Positions 47,029-56,747 of a stretch of 64,000 nucleotides of DNA are shown here, piece after piece. Numbering within the stretch: the first letter of the stretch is position 1; the number at the start of each line of letters is the position of its first letter. The stretch lies in the NCBI GenBank assembly GCA_026005175.1, contig BPKO01000012.1:1-64000 (forward strand). Direction: 5' to 3'. The notes beneath the pieces are model-generated. The model made no database searches. It saw nothing but the letters and a program-made list of their open reading frames with translations, and was not told the DNA's origin. The position numbers and the translations under genes were made by a program. The DNA is from Candidatus Tectimicrobiota bacterium. GTDB taxonomy: Bacteria; Tectomicrobia; Entotheonellia; Entotheonellales; Entotheonellaceae.

Positions 47029-48156
47029 TTACAGGCGCAGCACGTGGATGGCGCAGACGCCCCCCGCCCCCACCATGTGTGCCAGGGCCACGCGCACCTG
47101 CCGGGCGACCTGCCGCTGCCCGGCCGTGCGCCGCATCTGCCAGAGGATTTCGGCAATCTGTCCCAATCCGGTTGGCCCCAGGGGATGTCCCATGGCGGTC
47201 AGCCCGCCGCTGCTGTTGACCGGCAAGCGCCCGGCCAGCGTCGTGTCTCCATCGACGATTAGCCGGGGGCCTTCGCCCGCCGCCACCAGCCCCAGGGCCT
47301 CGTAGTACACCACTTCCTCGATGCTGAAGGCATCGTGCAGCTCGATCAGGTGGAGGTCTTCTGGGCCATAGCCGGCGCGTGCATACGCCTGCCGCGCTAC
47401 TACTGCCGTCAGGTGCACCGGCGACCAGACAGGATCGAGCGCCGCGTTGGGGATGCTCTGCAGGACCGACGCCACCAGGGTGGGACACGGCTGGCGGGTA
47501 AAGCGTGCGGCCACTGCACGCGCGGCCACCACCACCGCGGCGGCGCCCTCGTCCCAAGGACAGCAGTGCAGGACAGTGAAGGGCTCGACCACCGGGCGCG
47601 CCTGCAACACCTCTTCGAGGCGCACGGCGGTCTGGAAGTGGGCATAGGGGTTGAGGCTGGCATGGTAGTGGTTCTTGACCGACACCTGGGCCAGCTGCTC
47701 CCGCGTCATCCCGCAAGCTTGCATGTACTGGCGGGCCAGCGCGGCAAAGGCGTGCACAGGCAGCTTGCGGTGCGTTTCCGCTTTGCCCTCGGGGTCTTCC
47801 TGTAATACCCGCTCGGGGCGCGCCCCCAGCTTGTCGACGCCCAGCGCCAGCACCACGTCGTGCGCGCCGGCGGCCACCGCCAGGTAGGCCTCGCGCAGCG
47901 CCGAAGAGCCACTGGCCGAGGCGTTTTCGACGTTGGTCATGGCCAGTCCGGTACTGCCCAGCACGCGGCAGATGTGATGGCCGGCCGCCATGCCCAGGCG
48001 AGCGGTGCCGCAGTAAACGGCCTCGATGTCGCGCCAGTGGCAGCCGGCGTCGTCGAGGGCCCGGCGGATGGCGGTAACGCCCAGTTCCACAAACGACTTG
48101 TGCGGGAACACCCCGTAGCGATGCAGCCCTGCCCCTAGGACCACCACTTCGCGCAT
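47029..48156 (-). CDS. Thiolase-like protein with Ser in place of the nucleophilic Cys
   Basis: 375-aa thiolase-fold protein of the SCP-x/lipid-transfer type. The residue that is normally the acyl-accepting Cys is Ser80 (ENASASGSSAL). The other thiolase motifs are kept: ELHDAFSIEE, NSSGGLTAMGHPLGPTG and the C-terminal GAGGVCAIHVL. Such proteins in actinobacterial and environmental steroid pathways often work with a DUF35 partner as retro-aldolases or act without thiolysis; no DUF35 gene is adjacent here. Divergent from the DUF309 gene. Confidence 0.85.
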   Translation of the reverse strand: MREVVVLGAGLHRYGVFPHKSFVELGVTAIRRALDDAGCHWRDIEAVYCGTARLGMAAGHHICRVLGSTGLAMTNVENASASGSSALREAYLAVAAGAHDVVLALGVDKLGARPERVLQEDPEGKAETHRKLPVHAFAALARQYMQACGMTREQLAQVSVKNHYHASLNPYAHFQTAVRLEEVLQARPVVEPFTVLHCCPWDEGAAAVVVAARAVAARFTRQPCPTLVASVLQSIPNAALDPVWSPVHLTAVVARQAYARAGYGPEDLHLIELHDAFSIEEVVYYEALGLVAAGEGPRLIVDGDTTLAGRLPVNSSGGLTAMGHPLGPTGLGQIAEILWQMRRTAGQRQVARQVRVALAHMVGAGGVCAIHVLRL

Positions 48157-48228
48157 GTCGCTCCCTTTCCGCTGTCGCTGCGCGTGCCGTATGGTATGCT
48201 TACCTCATACCTGCTCGGAGGCCCCCCC

Positions 48229-48633
48229 ATGGCATTGACGGCTGAGGACCGCGCCCTGCTGCGCCAGGGGATTGCCTTGTTGCGCCAAGGCGATTACTTT
48301 GGCGCACACGACGCCTGGGAAGAGGTGTGGCGCCACCTGCGCGGGCGCCAGCGGCTCTTCTGGCAGGCGATGATCCAGCTGGCCGTCGGCGCCCACCACT
48401 GCCAGCACGGCAACCTCACCGGCTGCCGCAGCGTCTGGCACAAGGCCCTGGCCAAGTGCGACGCCCTGGGCCAGCAGTACGCCCACGAGGTACCGTCCCC
48501 CCTGCTCCACCTCACCGCCCTGCTGGCCGACTGCCTTGAAGCGGTGGCGCGTGGCGAGGATCCCCTCCCCCGCGTGCAGCGCTTTGCCGCTTGCGAGCTC
48601 GACGACGCCTGGCTCGACGTCGGCGAGCCGTAG
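48229..48633 (+). CDS. DUF309 domain protein
   Basis: 134-aa helical protein with the family pattern YFGAHDAWEEVWR, QRLFWQAMIQLAVGAHH and HGNLTGCRSVWHKAL. The conserved His, Glu and Trp residues line a pocket, but no activity is known to me. ATG 48229 follows GGAGG closely. Single gene. Confidence 0.82.
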   Translation: MALTAEDRALLRQGIALLRQGDYFGAHDAWEEVWRHLRGRQRLFWQAMIQLAVGAHHCQHGNLTGCRSVWHKALAKCDALGQQYAHEVPSPLLHLTALLADCLEAVARGEDPLPRVQRFAACELDDAWLDVGEP

Positions 48634-48694
48634 GAGTCCCTCTGGCTTCCGGCCATGGAAGCCGTTCCGGCGGGGAATGTCGCTGCGGACACGC

Positions 48695-49666
48695 TCAGAT
48701 GCGAACCTCGTCGGTGGTTTTCACCACGTGCATCCCTGCCTGGCGCATGTCCGCCATGGTTTGCTCGGCCAGCCGCGGGAAGTCGAGTTCTGGCGGCAAG
48801 GGATCAAGGGGCGGGGGTGGCACCGGGCTCATGGCGTCTTCGAGGATCCACACCCGCTCGGCCAAGGCAGGGTCGATTGCCTGAATGTGGTCGCGCAGGT
48901 CATAAAGCGTGGCGCGCACGCAGTGCGACTTGGCCTCTCCGAAGACGTAGATGCGGTCGTACTCAAGCAGCATGCGAAACAGCGCCTCGTTAAACGCCCC
49001 CACGCGCTGCCCCCGCAGCTCTTGCACTTCTGGGGAAAAGACCGAGTAGTTTTCGGTTAGCGGGTGGGTGCCTTTGATTTCGAAGTGTGTCTGCTGCTTG
49101 CGCACCAGGCTGTGGAAAATGGCCGCTTCCATCAGCGCCGGCACCAGGGTGTGGCTCACCCCACCTAGCAGCACGTGGTAAGGCCAGATGGTGAGCACGT
49201 ACTTGCCGCTGGCCTCCAGCTTCTCGCAGTACTCCAGGCACGCTTCGTAGTCGCGCATGGGGATCCACTTGCCGCTGCGCACGTCTTCAGCGGTGATCGG
49301 GGTAAAAGGCTGCGGGTGGCGTCCCTGCGGATCGCGCCACCAGGCGGGGTGGAAGATCTGGTAGACGCGGTGGGTATCGAGGGAGAAGCAGAGGCTGGTG
49401 ATTTTGTCGAGGTGGGCATAGAGCCAGGCGAGGACACGCTGCATGTCTTCCACCGCCCCGGGGACAAAGAGGCTGGCCCCAGGGGTACAAAATCCTACCT
49501 GGCAGTCGATGCCAAAGGCGACGATGCGGTAAGTATCTTCGGCAGCAGGCTTGATCTGGTACTGCCGCTGGTAAGCCTCGGCGGCTTCTGCTACCAGTGT
49601 TGCGCGTTCGATATAGACCTCGGCGACCTGTGCCGGATCGTAAAAGCTCGGGATGGGCAACGCCAT
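48695..49666 (-). CDS. Isochorismatase/nicotinamidase-family cysteine hydrolase
   Basis: 323 aa, longer than most family members (about 200). The catalytic triad is plausible: Asp in FGIDCQVGF, Lys or equivalent in the ISIDTH-like SLDTHRVYQIFHP region and Cys in FGEAKSHCVRATLYDL. IWPYHVLLGGVSHTLVPAL is also typical of nicotinamidase relatives. Metal-binding residues Asp/His are seen in LDTHRVYQIFH. It lies 12 bp after the LLM gene, so the two may be co-transcribed. Substrate unknown. Confidence 0.78.
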   Translation of the reverse strand: MALPIPSFYDPAQVAEVYIERATLVAEAAEAYQRQYQIKPAAEDTYRIVAFGIDCQVGFCTPGASLFVPGAVEDMQRVLAWLYAHLDKITSLCFSLDTHRVYQIFHPAWWRDPQGRHPQPFTPITAEDVRSGKWIPMRDYEACLEYCEKLEASGKYVLTIWPYHVLLGGVSHTLVPALMEAAIFHSLVRKQQTHFEIKGTHPLTENYSVFSPEVQELRGQRVGAFNEALFRMLLEYDRIYVFGEAKSHCVRATLYDLRDHIQAIDPALAERVWILEDAMSPVPPPPLDPLPPELDFPRLAEQTMADMRQAGMHVVKTTDEVRI

Positions 49667-49678
49667 GGCCGTCCCTCC

Positions 49679-50620
49679 TCATGCTTGGCGAAAGTGCGGA
49701 ATCACTTCGGTCCCGAGCACGCGGATGGTCTGCAGGGCCTTGTCCTGCTCGCGCAGGGCGCAGCGAAAGAGGACCAAGGTGATGCCCAGACGCTGCATGT
49801 GCTCTAGGTAGCGAATGCAGGTGGCGGCATCGCCGACGATGAGTGACTCTTGCAGCTGCTGTGGGCTGAAGCCGCGATAGCCACGTGACAGAAGTGCTTC
49901 GACTTCCCGGCGTGCCGTCTGTGGCGAAGCGGCCAGGTGCAGGTCGCGTCGCAGGACGACCTCGGTCACCTGCGTGCTGCGGCCATAGGCCTGTAGCGCC
50001 TGACGGTAGAGCTGGAGCTTCTCCTCGATGTGGCCCGGCGTCCAGCTTGGGCTGATGACCCAAGCATCGGCCAAGCGTGCGGCACGGCGGATGGCGCGGT
50101 CCGCATGGGCACCGATCCACATGGGCAAAGGCTGCTGAAGGGGTTTGGGCTGCACGCAGACGTTGTCAAACGCAAAGTGCCTGCCGTGGAAGGAGACGTG
50201 GTCTTCGCAGCACAGGCGGCGGATGAGGGCAAAGCTCTCTTCGAAACGGCTGACGCGTTCCTGCGGCCGGAGCTGGAAAGCGGCGTGGGCTTCGGGCTGC
50301 TCTCCCAGGCAGCAGATGACGGTAAGGCGGCCGTCGCAGAGGACATCCAGCGTGCCCAGTTGCTCTGCCAGCAGCACCGGATGGTAAAACGGCAGCAGGA
50401 AGAGGGGCAGCAGGCGCATGGTGCCGCTGTAGGCCGACAGGCGGGCCATAGTGGGCAGGACCTGGAAGTAATAGTCGCGCGTCAGGTGGTGGTCACCTAG
50501 AGAAAGGGCTGCAAACCCCAGTTCTGCCATCAGCGCCACCCGCTCCTGCAGGTGGGTGAAGTGGCGGCGGCTCTGGCCGTCATAGGGGTAGTGGCTGGTT
50601 AGCGACATGCCGATGTGCAT
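49679..50620 (-). CDS. LLM-class flavin/F420-dependent oxidoreductase
   Basis: 313-aa luciferase-like monooxygenase fold (TIM barrel). Family segments are LGDHHLTRDYYFQVLPTMARL, LPFYHPVLLAEQLGTLDVLCDGR, FHGRHFAF and PLPMWIGAHADRAIRRAARLADAW. Uses reduced FMN or F420; which cannot be decided. ATG 50620 has GAGG at a good distance. A second ATG at 50647 is possible. Probably co-transcribed with the cysteine hydrolase. Confidence 0.88.
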   Translation of the reverse strand: MHIGMSLTSHYPYDGQSRRHFTHLQERVALMAELGFAALSLGDHHLTRDYYFQVLPTMARLSAYSGTMRLLPLFLLPFYHPVLLAEQLGTLDVLCDGRLTVICCLGEQPEAHAAFQLRPQERVSRFEESFALIRRLCCEDHVSFHGRHFAFDNVCVQPKPLQQPLPMWIGAHADRAIRRAARLADAWVISPSWTPGHIEEKLQLYRQALQAYGRSTQVTEVVLRRDLHLAASPQTARREVEALLSRGYRGFSPQQLQESLIVGDAATCIRYLEHMQRLGITLVLFRCALREQDKALQTIRVLGTEVIPHFRQA

Positions 50621-50682
50621 GGGCAGAATCCTCACGGCATAGAACATAATCCGCGGCAAGCGTGCTGGCAACCTCCGACAAA

Positions 50683-50713
50683 AAAGGGGCACAGCGGTAC
50701 CGTGCCCCTTTTA
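50683..50713 (-). terminator. Intrinsic terminator of the liv operon
   Basis: An 11-bp perfect stem (AAAAGGGGCAC / GTGCCCCTTTT) with a 9-nt loop. On the minus strand it ends in a run of six T, 15 nt after the livF stop codon. The plus strand also ends in TTTTAATT, so it may stop transcription both ways. Confidence 0.9.
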
Positions 50714-50728
50714 ATTAGCGGTAGCGGC

Positions 50729-51523
<795 letters not shown>

Positions 51524-51549
51524 GGCGATCCTGGCCCTCCGGGTGCAGG

Positions 51550-52788
51550 TTACTTCATTGCCGTCTTGCCCGCCTTACGGATCTCATCCCAGACGATGTC
51601 GCGGTAGCCGCGGAACCAGTCGGTGTAAGGCACCAGCTGCTCGCCTTTGGTCTGGTAGAGTCGCACCCAGCCTCCGCCTTCGTGGTCCTTAGCCGAGAAC
51701 GTCAGCGGCGGCAGGAAACCGCCCAGCGAGAAGTTCTGGATCTGCTCGAAGCCGTTCTTCACTTTCTCGCCGGTCACCGGCATGCCGTACTTCTCGATGG
51801 CCAGCCGTACGGCCTCCACCAGCAGCGCCCCATTGAGGATGCCCCGGTTGTAGTAAACGGTCCCCACCATTTCAGGGACTTCCTGTCCCTCGTCCCGGTA
51901 CATTTGCATGATTTCCTGGACGATTGGGAAGTCGCGACCAACGCCGGCGAAATGCATGCCCAGGTAGCCCTGGGCCGTGTCCCAGCCGGCTGCGATCATG
52001 TCGTGCTCGCCAGCTCCCCACACCAGGCTGACCACGTGATCAAGCCGGTAGCCGTTCTTGCGAAACTCGCGGATGGAGATCGAGGGGGACTTGCCGAAAA
52101 GGTGCGACACCACCCAGTCGGCGCGGAAACGCCGCACGATATCAAGCACCTGCGAAGCCATCTCCACCCCCGGCGGGGGTACGGCAAAAGTACGGCACTG
52201 GTAGCCTTCCAGACTGCAAATACGCTCGAAAATGGGCAGCGGTTCACGCCCGGCAGGGTTGTCATAGTAGATGTAGGCGATTTTGCTGCCTTTCTTGGCC
52301 CCCTTGTCCTTGAGGAACTGCATGGCCGCGCCCATCTGCGACCAGTACGTCGCCGCCGCCGGGAAGATGTAAGGGAAACGCTCGCCGTCGGTGGCATCGG
52401 CGCGCCCAAAGCCAGGGGTGATGCCGAGGATTTTATCCTCCAGGTGCCGTGGCGTCAGGGCGTAGACAATCGGCGTTCCGTAGTCCACCAAGGCCACAGC
52501 GCCCTCACGCTTGAGGCGCTCGTAAGCCTCTACCCCGCGGTCCACTTTGTAGGCGTGCTCCACTTCGATGTAGCGAATAGTGTTGCCGTGCACGCCGCCT
52601 TTTTTGTTTACCAGCTTGACATAGTCCAGCACGCCGGGGCAGATAATGGTTCCCACCAGCTTGGTGGGACCCGTGCGGTCGCAGGTACCCCCGATGATAA
52701 TTTCGGCGGCAAACGCCGAGGACAACCCGGCCAGTCCCACGAGCAAAAGACCAACGAGCAGAGCCGTGTGCATGCTGCGGAGCCGCAT
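51550..52788 (-). CDS. livK: ABC transporter periplasmic binding protein (Peripla_BP_6, LivK-like)
   Basis: 412-aa receptor for the importer. A signal peptide (residues 1-28, ending SSAFA) precedes IIIGGTCDRTGPTKLVG and a two-lobed type I fold. Family-typical parts include YEVEHAYKVDRG-like YIEVEHAYKVDRGVEAY, PYIFPAAATYWSQ, and VYYNRGILNGALLVEA near the end. ATG 52788 has AAGGAGAAAGCG upstream. Members in environmental genomes bind aromatic or dicarboxylic acids as often as leucine. Confidence 0.93.
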   Translation of the reverse strand: MRLRSMHTALLVGLLLVGLAGLSSAFAAEIIIGGTCDRTGPTKLVGTIICPGVLDYVKLVNKKGGVHGNTIRYIEVEHAYKVDRGVEAYERLKREGAVALVDYGTPIVYALTPRHLEDKILGITPGFGRADATDGERFPYIFPAAATYWSQMGAAMQFLKDKGAKKGSKIAYIYYDNPAGREPLPIFERICSLEGYQCRTFAVPPPGVEMASQVLDIVRRFRADWVVSHLFGKSPSISIREFRKNGYRLDHVVSLVWGAGEHDMIAAGWDTAQGYLGMHFAGVGRDFPIVQEIMQMYRDEGQEVPEMVGTVYYNRGILNGALLVEAVRLAIEKYGMPVTGEKVKNGFEQIQNFSLGGFLPPLTFSAKDHEGGGWVRLYQTKGEQLVPYTDWFRGYRDIVWDEIRKAGKTAMK

Positions 52789-52826
52789 CGCTTTCTCCTT
52801 TTGCTGAGAAGTTACACCCCGGCCCT

Positions 52827-53909
52827 CTAGTACGAAAAGGGCCACAGCCGGAAGTACCGCTTGACGTTTTCCCACATGCGGGCCAGCCCTTCTGGCTCCG
52901 CGATGAGGAAGACGATGATCAGCGCCCCGAAGACAAAGAGCTGAAAGTTGGCAAGAAAATCGGCCACCGCGCCGTAGCGCACCCCAAAGATGCCTTCGGA
53001 AATCCCGATGACAGTGAGGTCGAGCGCAATGGGGAACAGCTTGATAAAAATTGCTCCCAGCACGGCGCCTAGGACGCTGCCCAGGCCACCGATGATGATC
53101 ATCGCCAAGTACTCGATCGACACCACCAGGGTGAAGTTCTCGTAGTTGGCAATGCGCAGGTAGTACGTCCACAGTGCCCCGGCCACCCCGGCATAAAAAG
53201 AACTCACGGCAAACGCCAGCAGCTTGTACTTGAAGATGTTGACGCCGATGATCTCGGCGGCGATGTCGCGGTCCCGAATGGCGATAAAGGCGCGGCCGAC
53301 GCGCGAGCGCACCAGGTTCTGGGCAGCGAAGTAAGCCAGCAAGAAAAAGACCAGAATGAGGTAGTAGCGCCGAAACTCGTTGTCGAGCTCCCAGCCAAAG
53401 ACGGTGGGATTCTGCACGTAAATCGACGACTGCGCGCCGCCGCTGATCCAGGTGACGTGGTTGATGGTCCACTCCATGATCAGCTGCGCCGCCAGGGTGG
53501 CAATGGCCAGATAAAGCCCTTTGATGCGCAGCGAGGGAATACCAAAGAGCACCCCCACCAGGGCCGACATGGCGCCGCCGGCGAGGATACCCACCCAGAA
53601 AGGCATGCCGTAGCGCGTCGAAAGAATCGCCGCCGTGTAGCCCCCTACCATCATAAAAGCGCCCTGGCCAATAGAGATCTGGCCCGTGTAGCCCACCAGA
53701 ATGTTGAGGCCAATAGCGCCGATGGCCGCCAGGGCAATGGTGTTGACGATGCTCATCAGGTGCTCGTTCTGCAGCAGCGACAGCGGCAGGGGCAGCAGGA
53801 CGAGCAGGGCCACCATGCCCCAGGCGGTAATTTTGGCCAGCGGCAAGGCGTACAGAGCCATATCACTTTCGTAGCTGGTATGAAAAACACCTGCTTCGCG
53901 GTTGATCAT
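52827..53909 (-). CDS. livM: Branched-chain-type ABC transporter permease LivM
   Basis: 360-aa inner-membrane permease with about ten helices. Family marks: NILVGYTGQISIGQGAFMMVGGY, GLYLAIATLAAQ, and the coupling segment RSRVGRAFIAIRDRDIAAEIIGVN. IGGLGSVLGAVLGAIF near the end. It follows livH by 5 bp in the same transcript. Confidence 0.95.
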   Translation of the reverse strand: MINREAGVFHTSYESDMALYALPLAKITAWGMVALLVLLPLPLSLLQNEHLMSIVNTIALAAIGAIGLNILVGYTGQISIGQGAFMMVGGYTAAILSTRYGMPFWVGILAGGAMSALVGVLFGIPSLRIKGLYLAIATLAAQLIMEWTINHVTWISGGAQSSIYVQNPTVFGWELDNEFRRYYLILVFFLLAYFAAQNLVRSRVGRAFIAIRDRDIAAEIIGVNIFKYKLLAFAVSSFYAGVAGALWTYYLRIANYENFTLVVSIEYLAMIIIGGLGSVLGAVLGAIFIKLFPIALDLTVIGISEGIFGVRYGAVADFLANFQLFVFGALIIVFLIAEPEGLARMWENVKRYFRLWPFSY

Positions 53910-53914
53910 GACGC

Positions 53915-54799
53915 TTACACCCGTTCGATGGTTTCGTGACCAAAGAAGCCGTATGGCCTCACGAAGAGCACCAGAATCATCAGCACGTAAGGGATAAAAT
54001 CCTTGGTGCCGCCTCCGACGTAAGGATCAAGGTAGCCGGCCGCCAGGCTCTCCACCGCTCCCAGGATGAGGCCGCCGATGATCGCTCCGGCGATGCTGTC
54101 CAGGCCGCCCAGGATCACCACCGGAAAGACCTTGAGGCCCACCAGGGCCAAGAATGTGTCCACCCCCAGCATGTTTCCCCAGATCACCCCGCCCGCCGCG
54201 GCGGCCAGGCCGGCAATGGCCCAGGAAAGGGCGAATACCCGCGGCACTTTGATGCCGATCACCATGGCCGCCTGCTGGTCATCGGCCACAGCGCGCATCG
54301 CTACGCCCAGGCGGCTGCGGGTGAAAAAGAGGCCAAAAGCGATGAGAAACACAATCGCGATGACCGCAGCCACGAGGTTAATGGGGGAAAGAAACACCGG
54401 GCCGAGGATGTACGGCTCCATCCGCACCGGCAGCGGCAAATCCCGCGTGCTGGCCCCCCAGAGAATGGCCACCAGACCCTGCAAAACAAAGCTCAAGCCG
54501 ATGGTCACCATGATCACCGCAATCACCGGCTGCCCCACCAGCGGCCGCAGGATGCCGCGTTCGATAACAAAGCCCAGCACCACCATGCCCACAGCCAGCA
54601 CGAGGGCCATGAGCCACACCGGCATGCCGCGCATCCCCAGCATCACCGCCGCCGCATAGCCAGCAAACATCACCAGGTCGCCCTGGGCAAAGTTGATGAC
54701 GCTGGTGGCTTTGTAAATGAGCACGAAGCCCAGGGCTACCAGGGCGTAGGTCAGCCCCACCAGGAGGCCGTTGGTGACCAGATCGAAGAAAAACTCCAT
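53915..54799 (-). CDS. livH: Branched-chain-type ABC transporter permease LivH
   Basis: 294-aa inner-membrane permease, about eight helices. Features: YALVALGFVLIYKATSVINFAQGDL, FTRSRLGVAMRAVADDQQAAMVIGI, and VILGGLDSIAGAIIGGLILG. It pairs with LivM; the two are separated by 5 bp. The CoA-ligase gene lies 10 bp upstream in the same operon. Confidence 0.95.
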   Translation of the reverse strand: MEFFFDLVTNGLLVGLTYALVALGFVLIYKATSVINFAQGDLVMFAGYAAAVMLGMRGMPVWLMALVLAVGMVVLGFVIERGILRPLVGQPVIAVIMVTIGLSFVLQGLVAILWGASTRDLPLPVRMEPYILGPVFLSPINLVAAVIAIVFLIAFGLFFTRSRLGVAMRAVADDQQAAMVIGIKVPRVFALSWAIAGLAAAAGGVIWGNMLGVDTFLALVGLKVFPVVILGGLDSIAGAIIGGLILGAVESLAAGYLDPYVGGGTKDFIPYVLMILVLFVRPYGFFGHETIERV

Positions 54800-54809
54800 C
54801 GTCTGCTCC

Positions 54810-56720
54810 TCATACCGAAACCGCGGCGGTCTCGACGTTCCAGATGGCCAGCTTGGTCTCGATGGTGGCCTGGCGGCCGTCCTGGTAAGTAATCACCGAC
54901 TTCACCGGCACTTCTGCCACATCGGCGTAGAGCGCTTCGATGATGTTCTCGTACTTTTTGGCCACAAAGGCGCGGCGCACCTTGCGCGTGCGGGTGATTT
55001 CCTCGTCATCGGCGTCGAGCTCTTTGTGAAGCAGAACGAAGCGCCGGATCTGCGTGGTCTCGGGCAAGTCGCGGTTGACGCGTTCCACCTCGCGGGCGAT
55101 GAGCTCGTAGACTTGCGGCTTCTGCGCCAGGTCGGTATAGGTCGTATAGGCCACGTGCTGCCGCTCGGCCCACTTGCCCACGTTGTCCATGTCGATGTTG
55201 ATCATTGCCGCCACGTAGGGCCGCCCCTGCCCCACGGCCACCGCCTCTTTGATGTAAGGACTGAACTTGAGCTTGTTCTCGATGAACTGCGGAGCAAACT
55301 TGGTGCCGTCGGCAAGCGAGGTGACGTCTTTGGCGCGGTCGATGACCACCAGGTGGCCGTTGGCGTCGAAAAAACCCGCATCGCCCGAGTACAGCCAGCC
55401 GTCACGGACGGTGTTGGCGGTGGCCTCAGGGTTTTTGTAGTAGCCAAGGAAGACCGTGGGGCCGCGGGCGATGATTTCTCCCTCCTCGGTGAGCTGCACC
55501 TCGACGTTGGGGAAGGGCTTGCCCACCGTGCCCAAGGCCACGTCGTCGTCGCGGTGGATGCAGGAGACCCCCGAGATCTCGGTCTGGCCGTAGACTTGCT
55601 TCAAGTTGACGCCAATGGCGCGGAAAAAGAGAAAGACTTCCGGCCCCAGGGGGGCCCCGCCGGTATAGGCCGAGCGGATGCGCCGGAAGCCCAGATGGTC
55701 GCGCAACGGGCCAAAGACAAAAAACTCTCCTAGGGCGTGCAGCAGGCGCAGCGGCAGCGACAGCGGCCGCTTTTCCATGCGCCGCCGCGCCACTTCAAAG
55801 CCCACGGGCAGCAGCCGGTTGTAAATCCAGCGCTTGGCCAACGTGGCGTCTTCCATGCGCACCTGCACTTGCGACACCAGGTTTTCCCAGATGCGCGGGG
55901 GCGCCACCAGGAAGTGGGGGGCGATCTCGCGGATGTTTTCCTGCACGGTCTCAGGCCGCTCCGGGCAGTTGACGGTAAAGCCCACGATCAGCGCGGCCGC
56001 CAGCGACCAGAAGGTGTCGCCTACCCAGGCCGGTGGCAAGTACGCCAGCGTCTCGTCGCCGCGCTGGTAGCGCTCGATTTCCTGCAGCCCGGCAATGGCG
56101 GCAACGAGGTTGGCGTGCGACAGCATGGCCCCTTTGGGCGCCCCCGTGGTGCCCGAGGTATAGGCCATGAGGGCCACGTCCTCGGGCTGCCCGGCCGCCA
56201 CCAACTCCTCGAACAGCCCCGGGCGCTGCCGCGCCAGCTGGCGGCCTGCTTCCTGCACCGCGACAAAGCTCGTCAGCAGCGGATCGGTATAGTGGCGCAT
56301 GCCCTTGGGGTCGTCGTAAATGACCTTGCGCACTTTGGGCAGGTGCTCTTTGATCTCGAGCACCTTGTCCACCTGCTCCTGGTCCTCGGCCAGCACCATA
56401 ACGGCATCGGAGTGGTCGATGACGTACTGCAGTTCCCGGCTGATCGAGTCCTGGTAGAGCGGCACCGGCGTGCCACGCACCGCCTGCGCTGCCACCATGG
56501 CCCAGTAAACCTGCGGGCGGTTGTCGCTGAGGATGGCCAGCTTGTCGCCGGCGTTAAACCCCAGCGCCACCAGCCCCAGGGCGAAGTCGCGCACTTCTTG
56601 CAGGTACTGCGCCCAGGTCCACTGCTGCCAGATGCCGTACTCTTTTTCCCGGATCGCCACCTCGTGCGGGAAGTCACGCGCGTTGCGCACCAGGAACTGC
56701 GGCAGGGTCTTTGCTGCCAT
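54810..56720 (-). CDS. AMP-forming long-chain-type acyl-CoA synthetase within the liv operon
   Basis: 636-aa ANL enzyme of the FadD15/AMP-binding type. P-loop AYTSGTTGAPKGAMLSH, VYGQTEISGVSC, hinge DGWLYSGDAGFFDANGHLVVIDRAKDV (split: GDAGFFDANGHLVVIDR), and a C-terminal lid with RRAFVAKKY. The usual PSGK lysine region is replaced by the FadD15-type TRTRKVRRAF end. It lies between livG and livH with short gaps, so substrate import and CoA activation are probably coupled. Confidence 0.92.
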   Translation of the reverse strand: MAAKTLPQFLVRNARDFPHEVAIREKEYGIWQQWTWAQYLQEVRDFALGLVALGFNAGDKLAILSDNRPQVYWAMVAAQAVRGTPVPLYQDSISRELQYVIDHSDAVMVLAEDQEQVDKVLEIKEHLPKVRKVIYDDPKGMRHYTDPLLTSFVAVQEAGRQLARQRPGLFEELVAAGQPEDVALMAYTSGTTGAPKGAMLSHANLVAAIAGLQEIERYQRGDETLAYLPPAWVGDTFWSLAAALIVGFTVNCPERPETVQENIREIAPHFLVAPPRIWENLVSQVQVRMEDATLAKRWIYNRLLPVGFEVARRRMEKRPLSLPLRLLHALGEFFVFGPLRDHLGFRRIRSAYTGGAPLGPEVFLFFRAIGVNLKQVYGQTEISGVSCIHRDDDVALGTVGKPFPNVEVQLTEEGEIIARGPTVFLGYYKNPEATANTVRDGWLYSGDAGFFDANGHLVVIDRAKDVTSLADGTKFAPQFIENKLKFSPYIKEAVAVGQGRPYVAAMINIDMDNVGKWAERQHVAYTTYTDLAQKPQVYELIAREVERVNRDLPETTQIRRFVLLHKELDADDEEITRTRKVRRAFVAKKYENIIEALYADVAEVPVKSVITYQDGRQATIETKLAIWNVETAAVSV

Positions 56721-56747
56721 CGCCCCCTCCTCTTGCTTCTTCCCTCC

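Noticed and set aside
51550-53472. 640-aa reading of the livK frame
   Set aside because: The upstream 200 residues are antisense-like reading of livM in another frame; livK has its own ribosome site and signal peptide at 52788.
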